Counted from the stretch's first letter, positions 33,624-42,680 are shown. The stretch: DNA of 64,000 nt from Polyangiaceae bacterium (GCA_020633235.1 JACKEA010000002.1:310001-374000), one strand, 5' to 3'. A program made the numbers and translations. Notes: generated by a model from the sequence alone, not told the origin.

Positions 33624-34544
33624 TCAGTTCGGGGGACCGGAGACGGCGGAGCGCGGGACGTCGAATACGCCCTGCTCCTTGGCGACGACCAGCGCCTGGA
33701 GCGCTGCACGATAGCCGCGCATCACCAGCGAGCGCGCCGCGAAGCGATTCAAGTAGCCGTAACGCCCGATGTCCGGCGCCACGTCGATGAAGTGACAGCG
33801 CGGATGAACGTGCGAATACAGATCCACACCGCGTCGCTCCTTCTCCGTGAGCATGATGTTCAACGACTGGTTGATCACCTGCAGCGGGCCCCGGCGAGCC
33901 ATGCTGCGGCTCTCACGGCCCCCGGGAGCGGGCCGGTAGATGTTGGAGATGATCACCACGTCGGCGCCGGCTTCCACGGCGACGTCGGCGGACAACGTGC
34001 GGGCCACCTCGCCGTCGAGGTGATAGCGGCCGTCGATCTCGTAGGGTCGAAACAGCCCGGGCACGCAGCACGAAGCGGCGACGGCGCGACTGATCGGCGT
34101 CTCGGAATCGTAGCCGCGGCCGAACAGCACGCGCTCGGCGCGATCGATGTCGACGGCGGTCACGATCAATCGCCGATCGACCTGACGGAAGTCGTTCACC
34201 GGAAGGTGGCGGCGGAGATAGCGCTCCAGACGATCGATCGAGAAAAGGCCGCTGGTGAGGTAGCCCGGGTCGAGCAGATCTCGAATCTTCGGCGCACCGA
34301 AGAAGGTGCGCATGTGAAAGCGCGGCCCTCGGTGGCGGCGCTTCCACGGCAGGCGGTAGCCATCGAGCAGCACGTCCAGGGGGATGCCCTGGGCGTAGGT
34401 GGCGCTGACGATCGCGCCGGCGCTGGCGCCGACGAAGATCTCCGGATAGATGCCGAGCTCCTCGCAGGCCTTGAGCACTCCGAGATGCGCGATGCCTCGT
34501 GCGGCCCCCCCGGTTCCCACGAAGGCGACCTTGGGCTTGTGCAT
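33624..34544 (-). CDS. Patatin-like phospholipase
   Basis: A 306-residue lipid acyl hydrolase. The oxyanion loop is TGGAARGIAHLGVL (residues 11-24), the nucleophile elbow is G39-A-S41-A-G43 (GASAG) and the catalytic Asp is D177 in HLDGE, completing the Ser/Asp dyad. The usual DGG/DGA is DGE here, a small change next to the active site. No signal peptide or membrane segment is present, so it acts in the cytosol or is secreted by another route. A perfect 9-bp palindrome lies 19 bp upstream of the ATG (34563-34583), between the start and a weak TTGGTC-N16-TAGTGT promoter, a good place for an operator. Confidence 0.93.
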   Translation of the reverse strand: MHKPKVAFVGTGGAARGIAHLGVLKACEELGIYPEIFVGASAGAIVSATYAQGIPLDVLLDGYRLPWKRRHRGPRFHMRTFFGAPKIRDLLDPGYLTSGLFSIDRLERYLRRHLPVNDFRQVDRRLIVTAVDIDRAERVLFGRGYDSETPISRAVAASCCVPGLFRPYEIDGRYHLDGEVARTLSADVAVEAGADVVIISNIYRPAPGGRESRSMARRGPLQVINQSLNIMLTEKERRGVDLYSHVHPRCHFIDVAPDIGRYGYLNRFAARSLVMRGYRAALQALVVAKEQGVFDVPRSAVSGPPN

Positions 34545-34562
34545 TGTTGCGGGTCGTCCTGG

Positions 34563-34583
34563 GCCAACCCGACGCGGGTTGGC
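34563..34583. promoter_or_regulatory. Perfect palindrome upstream of the patatin gene
   Basis: GCCAACCCG, three bases (ACG), then CGGGTTGGC. It lies between a possible TAGTGT -10 (34590-34595, minus strand) and the ATG at 34544. It may be a repressor operator or a 5'-UTR hairpin. Confidence 0.5.
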
Positions 34584-34707
34584 GTCCTAACACTACTGCG
34601 TCATTTCCCTCGACCAAGCCTTGCGGGCGCTCGGCCAAGAGGTGAGGCAGTAGAGTGAGTTTGACCGACGGCCCACCCGGTCAGCAACTTCAATGTGACG
34701 CAACGTG

Positions 34708-35199
34708 TCACATGCCGGAGAGGATCTTGTAGGAGTCTCCGTTTTGCACGAGCTCGAGGCGATTGTCGGCCACCGTGCGGCGCCAGACGTCTCCCTTGTC
34801 CGTGGGGATCTTGTAGGAAGCGCTGTAGGTGAAGTCGACCAGCAGATGGTCCTTCCGACCGTGGGTGACCTTGCGATAGCGGATCTCGTAGCGAATCGCC
34901 TTGGTCTGCTTGAACTTGTCCTCGAGGTAGTCCTTCAGCCCGGCGTAGTCGATGTCGTCCGTCGCATCCACGTTGCCGCCGTCCTCGTAGTACGAGGGCG
35001 CTGCGAGCTGGAGCAAGAGCCCGATCTTCCGCTGCTCGACGGCCCTGCGATACTCCTCACAGAAGGAGATGACCCCCCGATTCTCGGCCGTGTCCTCCAC
35101 GTCCGTGTTGGGGATGTACTCGGGGGTACAGCTGACCACGAGCAGACCCAAGAGCAGGGCCGCGACCAGGGGAAAAAGGCGAACGCGTCGATTTCGCAT
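34708..35199 (-). CDS. Small lipoprotein of unknown function
   Basis: A 163-residue lipoprotein, ATG 35199, with a basic n-region (MRNRRVR) and lipobox LLVVSC (C24). The mature part begins TPEYIPNTDVEDTAENRG and then FCEEYRRAVEQRKIGLLLQL, a helix followed by a beta-sheet (IRYEIRYRKVTHG, LLVDFTYSASYKI, RRTVADNRLELVQNGD), the layout of an NTF2/DUF4440-like cone fold. It is probably a periplasmic small-molecule or partner-binding protein. No operon partner is clear; the ketosynthase gene ends in the opposite flank with 83 bp between them, on the same strand. Confidence 0.87.
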   Translation of the reverse strand: MRNRRVRLFPLVAALLLGLLVVSCTPEYIPNTDVEDTAENRGVISFCEEYRRAVEQRKIGLLLQLAAPSYYEDGGNVDATDDIDYAGLKDYLEDKFKQTKAIRYEIRYRKVTHGRKDHLLVDFTYSASYKIPTDKGDVWRRTVADNRLELVQNGDSYKILSGM

Positions 35200-35282
35200 G
35201 CGGAGCGTGTCGGCTAAACGCCCGAAAACCGGGGCGCATTCCGGCCGGCACACTGCCAAAGCCGGGCGGGCCGGGCAAGGCT

Positions 35283-37001
35283 TCATTTCAGCCCGCGAAA
35301 AAGCTCCGTGGGGTCCGCGGGTAGCGCTCGGCCCAGGGCGGGATCCGCCCCCAGCACGGCCACAACGGCCCCGTTCGCGAGCGGCGCAAAGCCCGCGCTA
35401 CGCCACAGCTCCCGGACGAAATCTCCGACGTCCTCCGCCGCAATGACGATCATCGCCCCTGCGTCCCCCGCGGCGATCAGGGCGCGGGCGACCATCAGCG
35501 CCTCCCCGAGCGGCTCCGGCCCGGCCCCCACCGACAGGGACGGCCCCCCAAGTCCCAGCCCGATGGCCGCGGTTCCGGCGCAAACGTTGGGGGACGTGGG
35601 CGGGAAGCGGCGGGGCTCCGCCCGGCGGCGCGTCCGACGGGTCTCGAAGTCCTCGTCGATCGTGAGCGTGGCAGCCGCCGTCGCGACCACCACGCCCACG
35701 CCGCCGAGGTCCAGGTGCGACAGCAGAGGCCGCGCACGGACCGCCGCGGCGAGCACCCAGGCACTCAGGGCGTCGAGGCGCGAGAGGCGCTCCGGTGGGA
35801 TACGGACCAGCTTTGGGTCGACCTCCGGCGAGCTCACGGACAGCGCCGGGCTGGCGTACACCTGCCGCGGCGTGGACGGCTCTGGCCCGCGCGAGTTGGA
35901 AAGCACCAGCGCGGCGTTGGCACCGCCGAAGGCGCTGGAGAGCTTCAACGCATGCTCGGGGTTGCCCCGCTCCACGCGGGACAAGAGCCGCGCGCACAGC
36001 TCCGGTATGACGCTCCCCTCACCCGCCGCCGCCGGCAGCACGCCGCGCTCGAGGGCGTCGAGAGCCGCCAGGCTCTCGAGCGCGCCGGCGGCGCCGAGAC
36101 AATGACCCACCACCGCCTTGAACGGATGCACCACGGCGTCGCTCGAGACCACGCGGGAGATGGCCCGCGCCTCGGCGCCGTCGTTGTGGGGGGTGCCCGT
36201 GGCGTGCGCGCTCACGACGTGGATCGGAGGGTGTCCGGCGTTTGCCAGCGCGCGCTCGGCGGCCCGCGCGAGGCCGAGGCCATCGGGATCCGGCGCCGTC
36301 ACGTGACGCGCGTCGGAGCTGGCGCCGAAACCCGTCACGTAGCCCAAGGTCGGCGCGTCGGGGAACGCTTCCGGCCGCGCCAGGGCCAGGAGCGCCGCGC
36401 CTTCGCCCAACGCCAGGCCCTCCCGCTGAAGGCGAAACGACCGGACCTCGGCGCTGGTCGCGCCCAGCGCCTCGAAGCCCGCCGCGACGAAATCGCTGAC
36501 CGCGTCGTAGCCGCCGGCGATGGCGAGATCCGCCGCGCCCTGCTGCAACAGTCGCAGGGCGATGCCAATGGCCAAAGTGGACGACGCACACGCGGCCAAC
36601 ACCTGGATGCGCGTCGCCGCGTGGAAGCGCTCCAGGGCAGCCAAAGGACCGAAGTACGGGACGGCCCGCGCATCCACGGCGCGCCCCGCGACCGCGTGCT
36701 CCAGGCTCTGCATGCCCCCGGACGAAGTGCCGACCACGACGGCGAGGCGGCCCGCGACGGCGTGCGCTTCGAGGTCCGCCGCCAGATCCTGCGCCACGAG
36801 CTCCAGCACCGCGCGGCCGCGATCCTTCGATGGTGGCAGCGCCGCACGCGCGCAGTACGGTCGTGTCAGGCCGGCGCGTTCGAGCGCCGCGTCGCGGGCG
36901 ATGCGGGAAGGCGGCGCGTCGCCAGCGTCGCCCACGGAGACGGCCGAAGCGCCGCGGCCCTGGGCCGATACCGCTGCGTAGGCGATGACCCGCGCCGTCA
37001 C
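35283..37001 (-). CDS. Beta-ketoacyl-ACP synthase with extra C-terminal KS-like half
   Basis: A 572-residue protein with GTG start overlapping the stop of the upstream ketosynthase (GTGA, 36998-37001). Residues about 1-380 are a complete KAS-I/II-type synthase with catalytic C138 (LAACASST), H266 (SAHATGTPHND) and H300 (VVGHCLGAAG), and K295. The remaining ~170 residues (ALSAWVLAAAVRARPLL, GVGVVVATAAA, GLGLGGPSLSVG) repeat the N-terminal half of a KS fold (ketoacyl-synt_2-like) without the active Cys. It condenses acyl-ACP with malonyl-ACP. Operon order: ACP, 715-aa KS, this KS. Confidence 0.92.
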   Translation of the reverse strand: MTARVIAYAAVSAQGRGASAVSVGDAGDAPPSRIARDAALERAGLTRPYCARAALPPSKDRGRAVLELVAQDLAADLEAHAVAGRLAVVVGTSSGGMQSLEHAVAGRAVDARAVPYFGPLAALERFHAATRIQVLAACASSTLAIGIALRLLQQGAADLAIAGGYDAVSDFVAAGFEALGATSAEVRSFRLQREGLALGEGAALLALARPEAFPDAPTLGYVTGFGASSDARHVTAPDPDGLGLARAAERALANAGHPPIHVVSAHATGTPHNDGAEARAISRVVSSDAVVHPFKAVVGHCLGAAGALESLAALDALERGVLPAAAGEGSVIPELCARLLSRVERGNPEHALKLSSAFGGANAALVLSNSRGPEPSTPRQVYASPALSVSSPEVDPKLVRIPPERLSRLDALSAWVLAAAVRARPLLSHLDLGGVGVVVATAAATLTIDEDFETRRTRRRAEPRRFPPTSPNVCAGTAAIGLGLGGPSLSVGAGPEPLGEALMVARALIAAGDAGAMIVIAAEDVGDFVRELWRSAGFAPLANGAVVAVLGADPALGRALPADPTELFRGLK

Positions 37002-39145
37002 GCCCCGGGCTTCCGCAGCAAGGTGGCCATCACCGCACTCCGCATGCCGCCCAGCACCAGCGCTTCCGACGCCTCCCCTCGCGCCACCAGGGCGGCAGCG
37101 GCGACGAGAGCGTAGCCACTCGACGCTTCGGCGCGCCCCAGGCCGGAATGGAGCGCGCGCCGCGGCACCGCCGCCCAGGCGCCGTCGCCGAGGACGGCGT
37201 CGTGGCGTTCGGCGGACAGGGTGGTGATCACCACGGCGCCCTCGCCAGGATCCGGCAGCTCCGTCGCGCGGGAGAGCTCGCGGCACAGCACGACCTCCGC
37301 CAACGCCTCGGGAGCGTTCGCTTCGAGCAAGAGGCACGCGGCACCGCCAGGCCGCTCACCGCCCGCGCCGTCCACGTGCAGCGGCGCGAGGACGCGGTCC
37401 ACCACCGTGTCGCGGGGCTCCGCGCCGCCCGCCACCATCGCTTCCGCGACGCCCAAACCCAAAAATGAACAAGCGATGGACACGCTCGCCTCGGCGGACG
37501 CCGAGAGGCGCGCCGCCCCGAGCACGGGCCCGGTGAGGCCCAGGTAGATGGATGCGTTGCCCGATGGGGCCGACGGCACCAGGTGCGGGAACTCCGCAGG
37601 GCTCACGAAGCGCGGACCGCGCTCGAACAGTCGCTCGAGGAAGTGGACCGATCGCTCCACGTTGCCGAACGCCGAACCCACCACCAGCCCGACGCCGCGG
37701 CCATCGCGTCCCTCGAGCACCATCTCCGCGCCACTGGTCGCCAGCGCCGAGGCTTGATCGAAGCGACGCGAGCGCGCGGGGTCCAGCGCCGCCAGGGGAT
37801 CCTCGAGCTCCGCGGGTGCGGCGCCGGCGTCCGCGAGGAGCAGAGCGTTGTCGATGCCGCGCAGCCGACCGAGAGGACCAATGCTCGACAGCGCCGTGAC
37901 CAACGTGCGCCGGGCCCGCGGGTCGGCACCGCGCCATTCGGCCCCCGCATGGGTGAAGACCAACACGCTGTCGGTGCCACCGAATCCGAAGGAGCTCGAC
38001 AGCGCCGAGCGGATCGAAAGCTGCTTGCCGCGGTGACGCACGTAGTGGAGGTCCGCCTGCGGGTCGGGATGCTCGAGCCCAACGGTGGGCGGGATCTCGC
38101 CCCGCGCCAGGGCCAGCACCGAGAAAACGGCCTCCACGGCGCCGGCGGCGCCCAGCGTATGGCCGACCTGCGCCTTGGAGGACGACACCCACACCCGATG
38201 TGTCTCTTCACCCAGGGCCCGCCGCAGCGCCGCGGCCTCGGCGACGTCATTCTGAGGTGTCGCGGTGCCGTGAGCGTTCACGTAGTCGAGATCTCGCGGC
38301 CCGAGCCCCGCACAGCGGAGCGCACGCTCGATGAGCTCCGCCGCCGTGGCTCCGCCCGGCTCGGGATGCGTGATGTGATGCGCTTCCGCGCCCACGGCCC
38401 AGCCGTCGAGCCATGCGAGCACCGTCGCGTCTCGAGCCACGGCCTCTTCCTCGAGCTCCATCACCAGGAAGGCGGCGCCCTCGCCCAGGTTCAGGCCCGC
38501 GCGACCAACGTCGAAGGGCCGACAAGGCTCGGGGTCCGTGGCACCCAGGGCGTTGAAGCCGGCGAAGGTCAGGCGACAAAGTCCGTCGGTACCCCCGACC
38601 AACACGCGCCGCGCTGCGCCGGAACGGAGCCACGCCGCCCCCAGCACGATGGCGTTGGCGCCGCTCGAGCAGGCGCTGCACAGCGTGGCTTGCTCCACCA
38701 CTCCCCCGACGCTCTCCGCCACTCGCTCCGCGGACGTCGACAGCGGATAGGACAAAAGCCGCCGCGCCGCATCGCTCTCGCCAGCGGTGTGCATCTGCGC
38801 CAGCACGCTCTCGGCTTCGAACATCCCACCGGTGGTCGCGCCCACGGCCAAGTGGAGCGGCTGCCCCGCGGGCACCGCGGCCGAGGCCAGCGCCTCGCGC
38901 GCCGCCAAGACCGCCAGCGCGTCGCTCCGACTCCACTCGCTCCCCTGCCCTCGCGGCGCGACGTCGCTCGGGGAGAGGCCGCGCACCTCGGCCGCCAAGC
39001 GACTGCGCTGTCCGCCCACGTCGAACAGCGTCACCGGCGCGATGCCACGCTCCCCGGCAATCAGCGCGGAGAAGGTGGAGCTCTGGTCGGCGCCCAGCGC
39101 GGAGACCACACCGACCCCCGTCACGGCGATACGGGCCCTTGTCAT
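36998..39145 (-). CDS. Beta-ketoacyl-ACP synthase fused to a second, inactive KS-like domain
   Basis: A 715-residue protein. Residues about 1-405 are a full KAS-II-type enzyme with C159 (LCSACSSGANA), H292 (NAHGTATPQND), K324 and H329 (SSSKAQVGHTLGAAG). Residues about 420-715 form a second KS-like domain (GRGVGLVVGSAFGN, SAPSGNASIYLGLTGP) in which the active-site segment reads LSASAEAS with Ser in place of Cys, so it is a chain-length-factor-like or structural domain. The ATG overlaps the ACP stop (ATGA, 39142-39145). Two such fused synthases with an ACP point to a dedicated type II fatty-acid, polyene or polyketide pathway, not housekeeping FabF. Confidence 0.93.
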   Translation of the reverse strand: MTRARIAVTGVGVVSALGADQSSTFSALIAGERGIAPVTLFDVGGQRSRLAAEVRGLSPSDVAPRGQGSEWSRSDALAVLAAREALASAAVPAGQPLHLAVGATTGGMFEAESVLAQMHTAGESDAARRLLSYPLSTSAERVAESVGGVVEQATLCSACSSGANAIVLGAAWLRSGAARRVLVGGTDGLCRLTFAGFNALGATDPEPCRPFDVGRAGLNLGEGAAFLVMELEEEAVARDATVLAWLDGWAVGAEAHHITHPEPGGATAAELIERALRCAGLGPRDLDYVNAHGTATPQNDVAEAAALRRALGEETHRVWVSSSKAQVGHTLGAAGAVEAVFSVLALARGEIPPTVGLEHPDPQADLHYVRHRGKQLSIRSALSSSFGFGGTDSVLVFTHAGAEWRGADPRARRTLVTALSSIGPLGRLRGIDNALLLADAGAAPAELEDPLAALDPARSRRFDQASALATSGAEMVLEGRDGRGVGLVVGSAFGNVERSVHFLERLFERGPRFVSPAEFPHLVPSAPSGNASIYLGLTGPVLGAARLSASAEASVSIACSFLGLGVAEAMVAGGAEPRDTVVDRVLAPLHVDGAGGERPGGAACLLLEANAPEALAEVVLCRELSRATELPDPGEGAVVITTLSAERHDAVLGDGAWAAVPRRALHSGLGRAEASSGYALVAAAALVARGEASEALVLGGMRSAVMATLLRKPGA

Positions 39146-39399
39146 CGGGTGGCGAGCACGTGGTCCGCGAGGGCGTTCACGGAAGCGAAGATGACCTTGG
39201 CTTCTTCACCCTCCGGGATCACCACGCCGAAGCGCTCTTCGATGGCCATCGCCAGCTGCAGGGCGTCCAGGGAGTCGAGGCCGAGCCCTTCGCCGAACAG
39301 GGGTGCGGCGTCGTCGATGTCCGCTTCGGTCTTGTCTCGGATGTCGAGCTCCGTGAGGATCAAGCGTTTGATTTCGAGCTTGAGGCTGTCTCGGTCCAT
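39142..39399 (-). CDS. Acyl carrier protein
   Basis: An 85-residue acidic helical protein. The 4'-phosphopantetheine attachment serine lies in GLDSLDALQLAMAIEE (Ser about 43). The helix I segment IKRLILTEL and helix III/IV segment ASVNALADHVL are as in AcpP-type carriers. It is first in the ACP-KS-KS operon, overlapping the next gene by ATGA, so it probably serves these two synthases rather than central FabF metabolism. The 162-bp gap to the divergent enoyl-CoA hydratase gene must hold its promoter, but I see no clear consensus. Confidence 0.95.
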   Translation of the reverse strand: MDRDSLKLEIKRLILTELDIRDKTEADIDDAAPLFGEGLGLDSLDALQLAMAIEERFGVVIPEGEEAKVIFASVNALADHVLATR

Positions 39400-39561
39400 G
39401 CAGGGCAGTGCCCGAGCTTAGCGCCAATTCCGCCCGAAATGCCTCCCGTCACCACGGAAATCAGCCTTGGCGGGGCGGGTGCCGCTTCCCAGATGACCGA
39501 GCGTGTAGCCGAGAATCCATGGATTGCCAGCTACGGGATGGGCCATTAGTGTCCACGGGCC

Positions 39562-40356
39562 ATGGGGAATCTCGTCGACTACGACACGCACCACGGCGTA
39601 GCGGTCGTGACCCTGAACGACCCGCCGGTCAACGCCTACACCCACGAGATGATGAAGGAGCTCGATGACGCCATCCTGGAGGCGCGTTTCGATCCCGACG
39701 TCCACGTGATCGTGCTCACGGGTTCGGGGGACCGCTACTTCTGCTGTGGCGCCAACATCGACATGCTCCGAGAGGCGGACCAGAACTTCAAGTACTACTT
39801 CTGCCTGCACGCCAACGAGACCCTGCGTCGCCTGGAAGAGACCCCCAAGCTCAGCATCGCCGCGCTCAACGGACACACCGTGGGAGGCGGCCTCGAGGTC
39901 GCCATGGCGTGCGACGTGCGCATCGCGCGGCAGGGGGACTTCAAGATGGGTCTGCCCGAGGTTCGCCTGGGCGTGTTGCCGGGCACCGGCGGCACGCAGC
40001 GCTTGACGCGCCTCATCGGCCGGGCTCGCGCCATGCAGGTGATGATCGAGGGAGAGTACTTTTCTCAGAAGCAGGCCCTCGAGTGGGGCGTGGTCCACTA
40101 CTTGTGGGAGACGCGAGACGTCGAGACCTTCCAGGCGAAGGTGCGGGACTACGCCCACAAGTTCACGCCACCATCCAAGGCGTCGCTGGCGGTCGGTCGC
40201 ATCAAGCGCGCCGTGCAAGCGGCGATCGATCTACCCATCGATCAAGGCCTCGCCCTGGAACGGGAGCTGCAGGCCGAGCTGTTCGCCAGCGACGACGCCC
40301 GCGAAGGGCTCGACGCCTACTGCGAAAAGCGCGCCCCGGCGTTTCGAGCGCGTTAG
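39562..40356 (+). CDS. Enoyl-CoA hydratase/isomerase family protein
   Basis: A 264-residue crotonase-fold enzyme. The oxyanion-hole segment CCGANIDMLREAD and the second GGGLEVAMACDVRIA carry the conserved Glu. The other catalytic Glu lies in GLPEVRLGVLPGTGGTQRL. Both hydratase Glu residues are present, so hydration of trans-2-enoyl-CoA (or a related isomerase step) is expected. The C-terminal trimerisation helices are complete. ATG 39562. It is divergent from the ACP-KS-KS operon; a role in the same lipid pathway is possible but it could equally serve beta-oxidation. Confidence 0.94.
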   Translation: MGNLVDYDTHHGVAVVTLNDPPVNAYTHEMMKELDDAILEARFDPDVHVIVLTGSGDRYFCCGANIDMLREADQNFKYYFCLHANETLRRLEETPKLSIAALNGHTVGGGLEVAMACDVRIARQGDFKMGLPEVRLGVLPGTGGTQRLTRLIGRARAMQVMIEGEYFSQKQALEWGVVHYLWETRDVETFQAKVRDYAHKFTPPSKASLAVGRIKRAVQAAIDLPIDQGLALERELQAELFASDDAREGLDAYCEKRAPAFRAR

Positions 40357-40365
40357 ACCCACTGT

Positions 40366-41382
40366 TCACCTGGGTTGACACACTGCCGCCACCACGTCCG
40401 CGTCCCGCACGCCGTCGGCCTCCGCGCGGTAGCTCAGCACCATCCGGTGTCGGAGCGCGGGCAGCACCAAGTGACGGACGTCCTCGATGTCCGCTGCGGC
40501 TTCCCCCTGCACCGCCGCGCGAGCCTTGGCGGCGAGCACCAACGCTTGGCTGCCCCGCGGCCCCGCACCGAAGCGCACGTACTGGCGCACCTCTTCTGGT
40601 GCGTCCGGCGCGCTGGGGCGCGTGGCCCGGGCGAGCCGCACGGCGAGATCCACGGCTTCGTCCGTGACGGGGATGCGCGGCACGAGCGCCCCGAGGGCTC
40701 GCAGCTCGTCCACGTCGAGCACGGGCTCGATTTCCTGCGGCGCTCCGGAGGTGGTGCGGCGAGCGATCTCTCGCTCCTCGGTTTCCGTCGGGTAGCCAAC
40801 ATGCACCTCGAGCAAGAAGCGGTCGAGCTGCGCCTCCGGAAGTGGGTAGGTGCCCTCTTGCTCGATGGGGTTGCGGGTGGCGAACACCTGAAACGGATCC
40901 GGCAGCGCGTGGGTCGAGCCGCCCACCGTCACGTGACGCTCCTGCATCGCCTGCAACAGGGCCGCCTGGGTCTTCGGCGGGGTCCGGTTGATCTCGTCCG
41001 CGAGCACCAGGTTCTTGAAGATGGGACCGGCCATGAAGCGGATCTCTCGGCGCACCGCGCCGCCCACTTCCACCTCGTTCAGTACGTCGGTACCGGTGAT
41101 GTCCGCGGGCAGCAGATCCGGCGTGAACTGCACGCGCCCGAAGGTCAAGCTCAGGGCCCGCGCCACGCTGGAGACGAGCAGCGTCTTCGCGAGGCCAGGC
41201 ACGCCCACGAGCAGCGCGTGGCCTCGGGCAAAGAGCGTGACCAGCATCGCGTCAACGACCTCGTCCTGCCCCACGACCACCCGGGCCACCTGCTCCTTGA
41301 GCCGGCTCACGGCTCGGGCGCAGCCGTCGAGCAGCTCGACGTCGCGAGAAGGTTCGGCGATGGGGGAAGCAGAAGCGGTCAC
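40366..41382 (-). CDS. MoxR-family AAA ATPase
   Basis: A 338-residue AAA+ chaperone-like ATPase with GTG start. Walker A is GVPGLAKT (60-67), Walker B LVLADEINR, then sensor ATRNPIEQEGTYPLPEAQLDRF, all family-typical. The C-terminal lid contains RFGAGPRGSQALVLAAKARA. MoxR proteins assemble or activate partner complexes, usually with DUF58 and von Willebrand factor A proteins encoded next door. None of these partners is here: it faces the enoyl-CoA hydratase with 9 bp between stops and has a small membrane protein gene divergent. Probably cytoplasmic. Confidence 0.94.
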   Translation of the reverse strand: MTASASPIAEPSRDVELLDGCARAVSRLKEQVARVVVGQDEVVDAMLVTLFARGHALLVGVPGLAKTLLVSSVARALSLTFGRVQFTPDLLPADITGTDVLNEVEVGGAVRREIRFMAGPIFKNLVLADEINRTPPKTQAALLQAMQERHVTVGGSTHALPDPFQVFATRNPIEQEGTYPLPEAQLDRFLLEVHVGYPTETEEREIARRTTSGAPQEIEPVLDVDELRALGALVPRIPVTDEAVDLAVRLARATRPSAPDAPEEVRQYVRFGAGPRGSQALVLAAKARAAVQGEAAADIEDVRHLVLPALRHRMVLSYRAEADGVRDADVVAAVCQPR

Positions 41383-41487
41383 TGAGCTCGAGACTCCGGA
41401 AAAGCGGGTCGCGAGCTTAGCAGAAGACGTCCCGCGGGCACGAGTCGGTTGCGCCGCCGAAAAGAGCTGTGTAAGCGGTCGCTACCC

Positions 41488-41685
41488 ATGGGACAAGAGT
41501 CGGTCAGCCTCGACGCCGGCGCGGCGGGCGCTGGCCCGAAGACGCGCATCGTCGTCGAGCGCCCCGCACCCGGGTTGGCTCGCGGCAAGTTCGCTTGGCC
41601 GCCCTGGGGCATCGGCGTCGTCGGCGGGCTGATCATCGCCGTCGCGATCGGCTACTTCATCGTGCGTTGGCGCCGCCGCCGTTGA
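41488..41685 (+). CDS. Small single-pass membrane protein
   Basis: A 65-residue protein from ATG 41488. The N-terminal half is soluble and disordered (QESVSLDAGAAGAGP). Residues about 37-58 form one membrane helix (GIGVVGGLIIAVAIGYFIV), followed by a strongly basic end (RWRRRR) that would hold the C-terminus in the cytoplasm. An in-frame upstream start at 41449 exists but adds a basic N-terminus of no clear use. The gene is divergent from MoxR and convergent with rluD. Function unknown. Confidence 0.72.
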   Translation: MGQESVSLDAGAAGAGPKTRIVVERPAPGLARGKFAWPPWGIGVVGGLIIAVAIGYFIVRWRRRR

Positions 41686-41720
41686 CGTAGTGCGCGGCGT
41701 TACCGCGGCGGACCGACATT

Positions 41721-42680
41721 CTATCGAGAAAGAGCGGACAGCGCGGCTCGAGCTCGGGCGAAGTCATCCGGCACCGGCGCCTCGAAATGCAGCTCCGCAC
41801 CCGTGATGGGATGCACGAAGCCGAGCACGGCGGCGTGGAGCGCCTGCCGGCCGAGGGCATCCGCAATGGCACCGAGATCGGGATCCGCGAGCGGACGTCC
41901 GTACAGCGCGTCGGCCAGTATCGGCGTCTTGCACTGCTCGGACAGGTGCACGCGGATCTGATGCGTACGCCCGGTGGCGAGCCGACAGCGCACCAGCGCG
42001 GCGCGACCGCCGGCCAGTCGCGCGATCACGCTCACGTGAGTGACGGCACGACGACCGGAGTCACCAAGCGACGTGAAGCGCAGCCGCGACTTTGGATGGC
42101 GACCGTGAAACGTGTCGAGCGTGCCATCTCGTGGCACGCCCACGGTGAGCGCCAGATAGGCTCGCTCCACGCTGTGCACGGCGAGCTGCGCCTTGAGCCC
42201 TTCGCGGGTGGCGTCGTCCTTGGCCACCACCAAAACGCCGCTGGTGTCCTTGTCCAGCCGCTGTACGATGCCCGGCCGCAGCGCCCCCTCCGGATCTCGG
42301 GGATCGCTCGGCGGGCGGCGGAAATCCGGTCGGGCCAGGAGGCCATTGACGAGGGTGCCGCCGCGATGGCCCCGCGCCGGGTGCACCACCAAGCCGGCGG
42401 GCTTGTTCACCACCACCAGGTGCGCGTCCTCGAACAGCACGTCGATCTCGACGCCTGGATCCGGCTCGGCGCGGCTCGGCGGCGCGGGTCCGGGATCCAC
42501 GTCGATCACGTCGCCGGCGCGACCCACGTCCTTCTGCCGGCACGGCTGGCCGCCAAGGTGCACACGCCCCTCGTCGATCCAGCGTTGTACGGACGCGCGG
42601 GAAGTCCCGGGCATCAGCCGGGTGAGGACCTTGTCGATGCGTTCGCCGGCGAGCTCGTCGTCGAGCACGAAGCGCGGCAA
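41721..42680 (-). CDS. rluD: 23S rRNA pseudouridine synthase, RluD family
   Basis: A 319-residue enzyme with N-terminal S4 domain (about 2-60: ERIDKVLTRLMPGTSRASVQRWI) and RluA/RluC/RluD catalytic domain. The nucleophile is D143 in QRLDKDTSGVLV. ATGRTHQIRVHL and GRQALHAAVLGFVHP complete the signature. RluD makes the conserved pseudouridines of helix 69; the length and S4 domain favour RluD over RluA. The start is TTG 42680, set by the S4 domain. It follows the 87-aa gene by 4 bp, in the maf-glycosyltransferase-87aa-rluD operon. Confidence 0.93.
   Translation of the reverse strand: MPRFVLDDELAGERIDKVLTRLMPGTSRASVQRWIDEGRVHLGGQPCRQKDVGRAGDVIDVDPGPAPPSRAEPDPGVEIDVLFEDAHLVVVNKPAGLVVHPARGHRGGTLVNGLLARPDFRRPPSDPRDPEGALRPGIVQRLDKDTSGVLVVAKDDATREGLKAQLAVHSVERAYLALTVGVPRDGTLDTFHGRHPKSRLRFTSLGDSGRRAVTHVSVIARLAGGRAALVRCRLATGRTHQIRVHLSEQCKTPILADALYGRPLADPDLGAIADALGRQALHAAVLGFVHPITGAELHFEAPVPDDFARARAALSALSR

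Noticed and set aside
34693..34713. CRP/FNR-type operator (ATGTGAC ... GTCACAT)
   Set aside because: The half-sites TGTGA/TCACA are nine bases apart rather than six, and the palindrome overlaps the stop codon of a gene on the minus strand, so it is more likely a chance or 3'-end hairpin.
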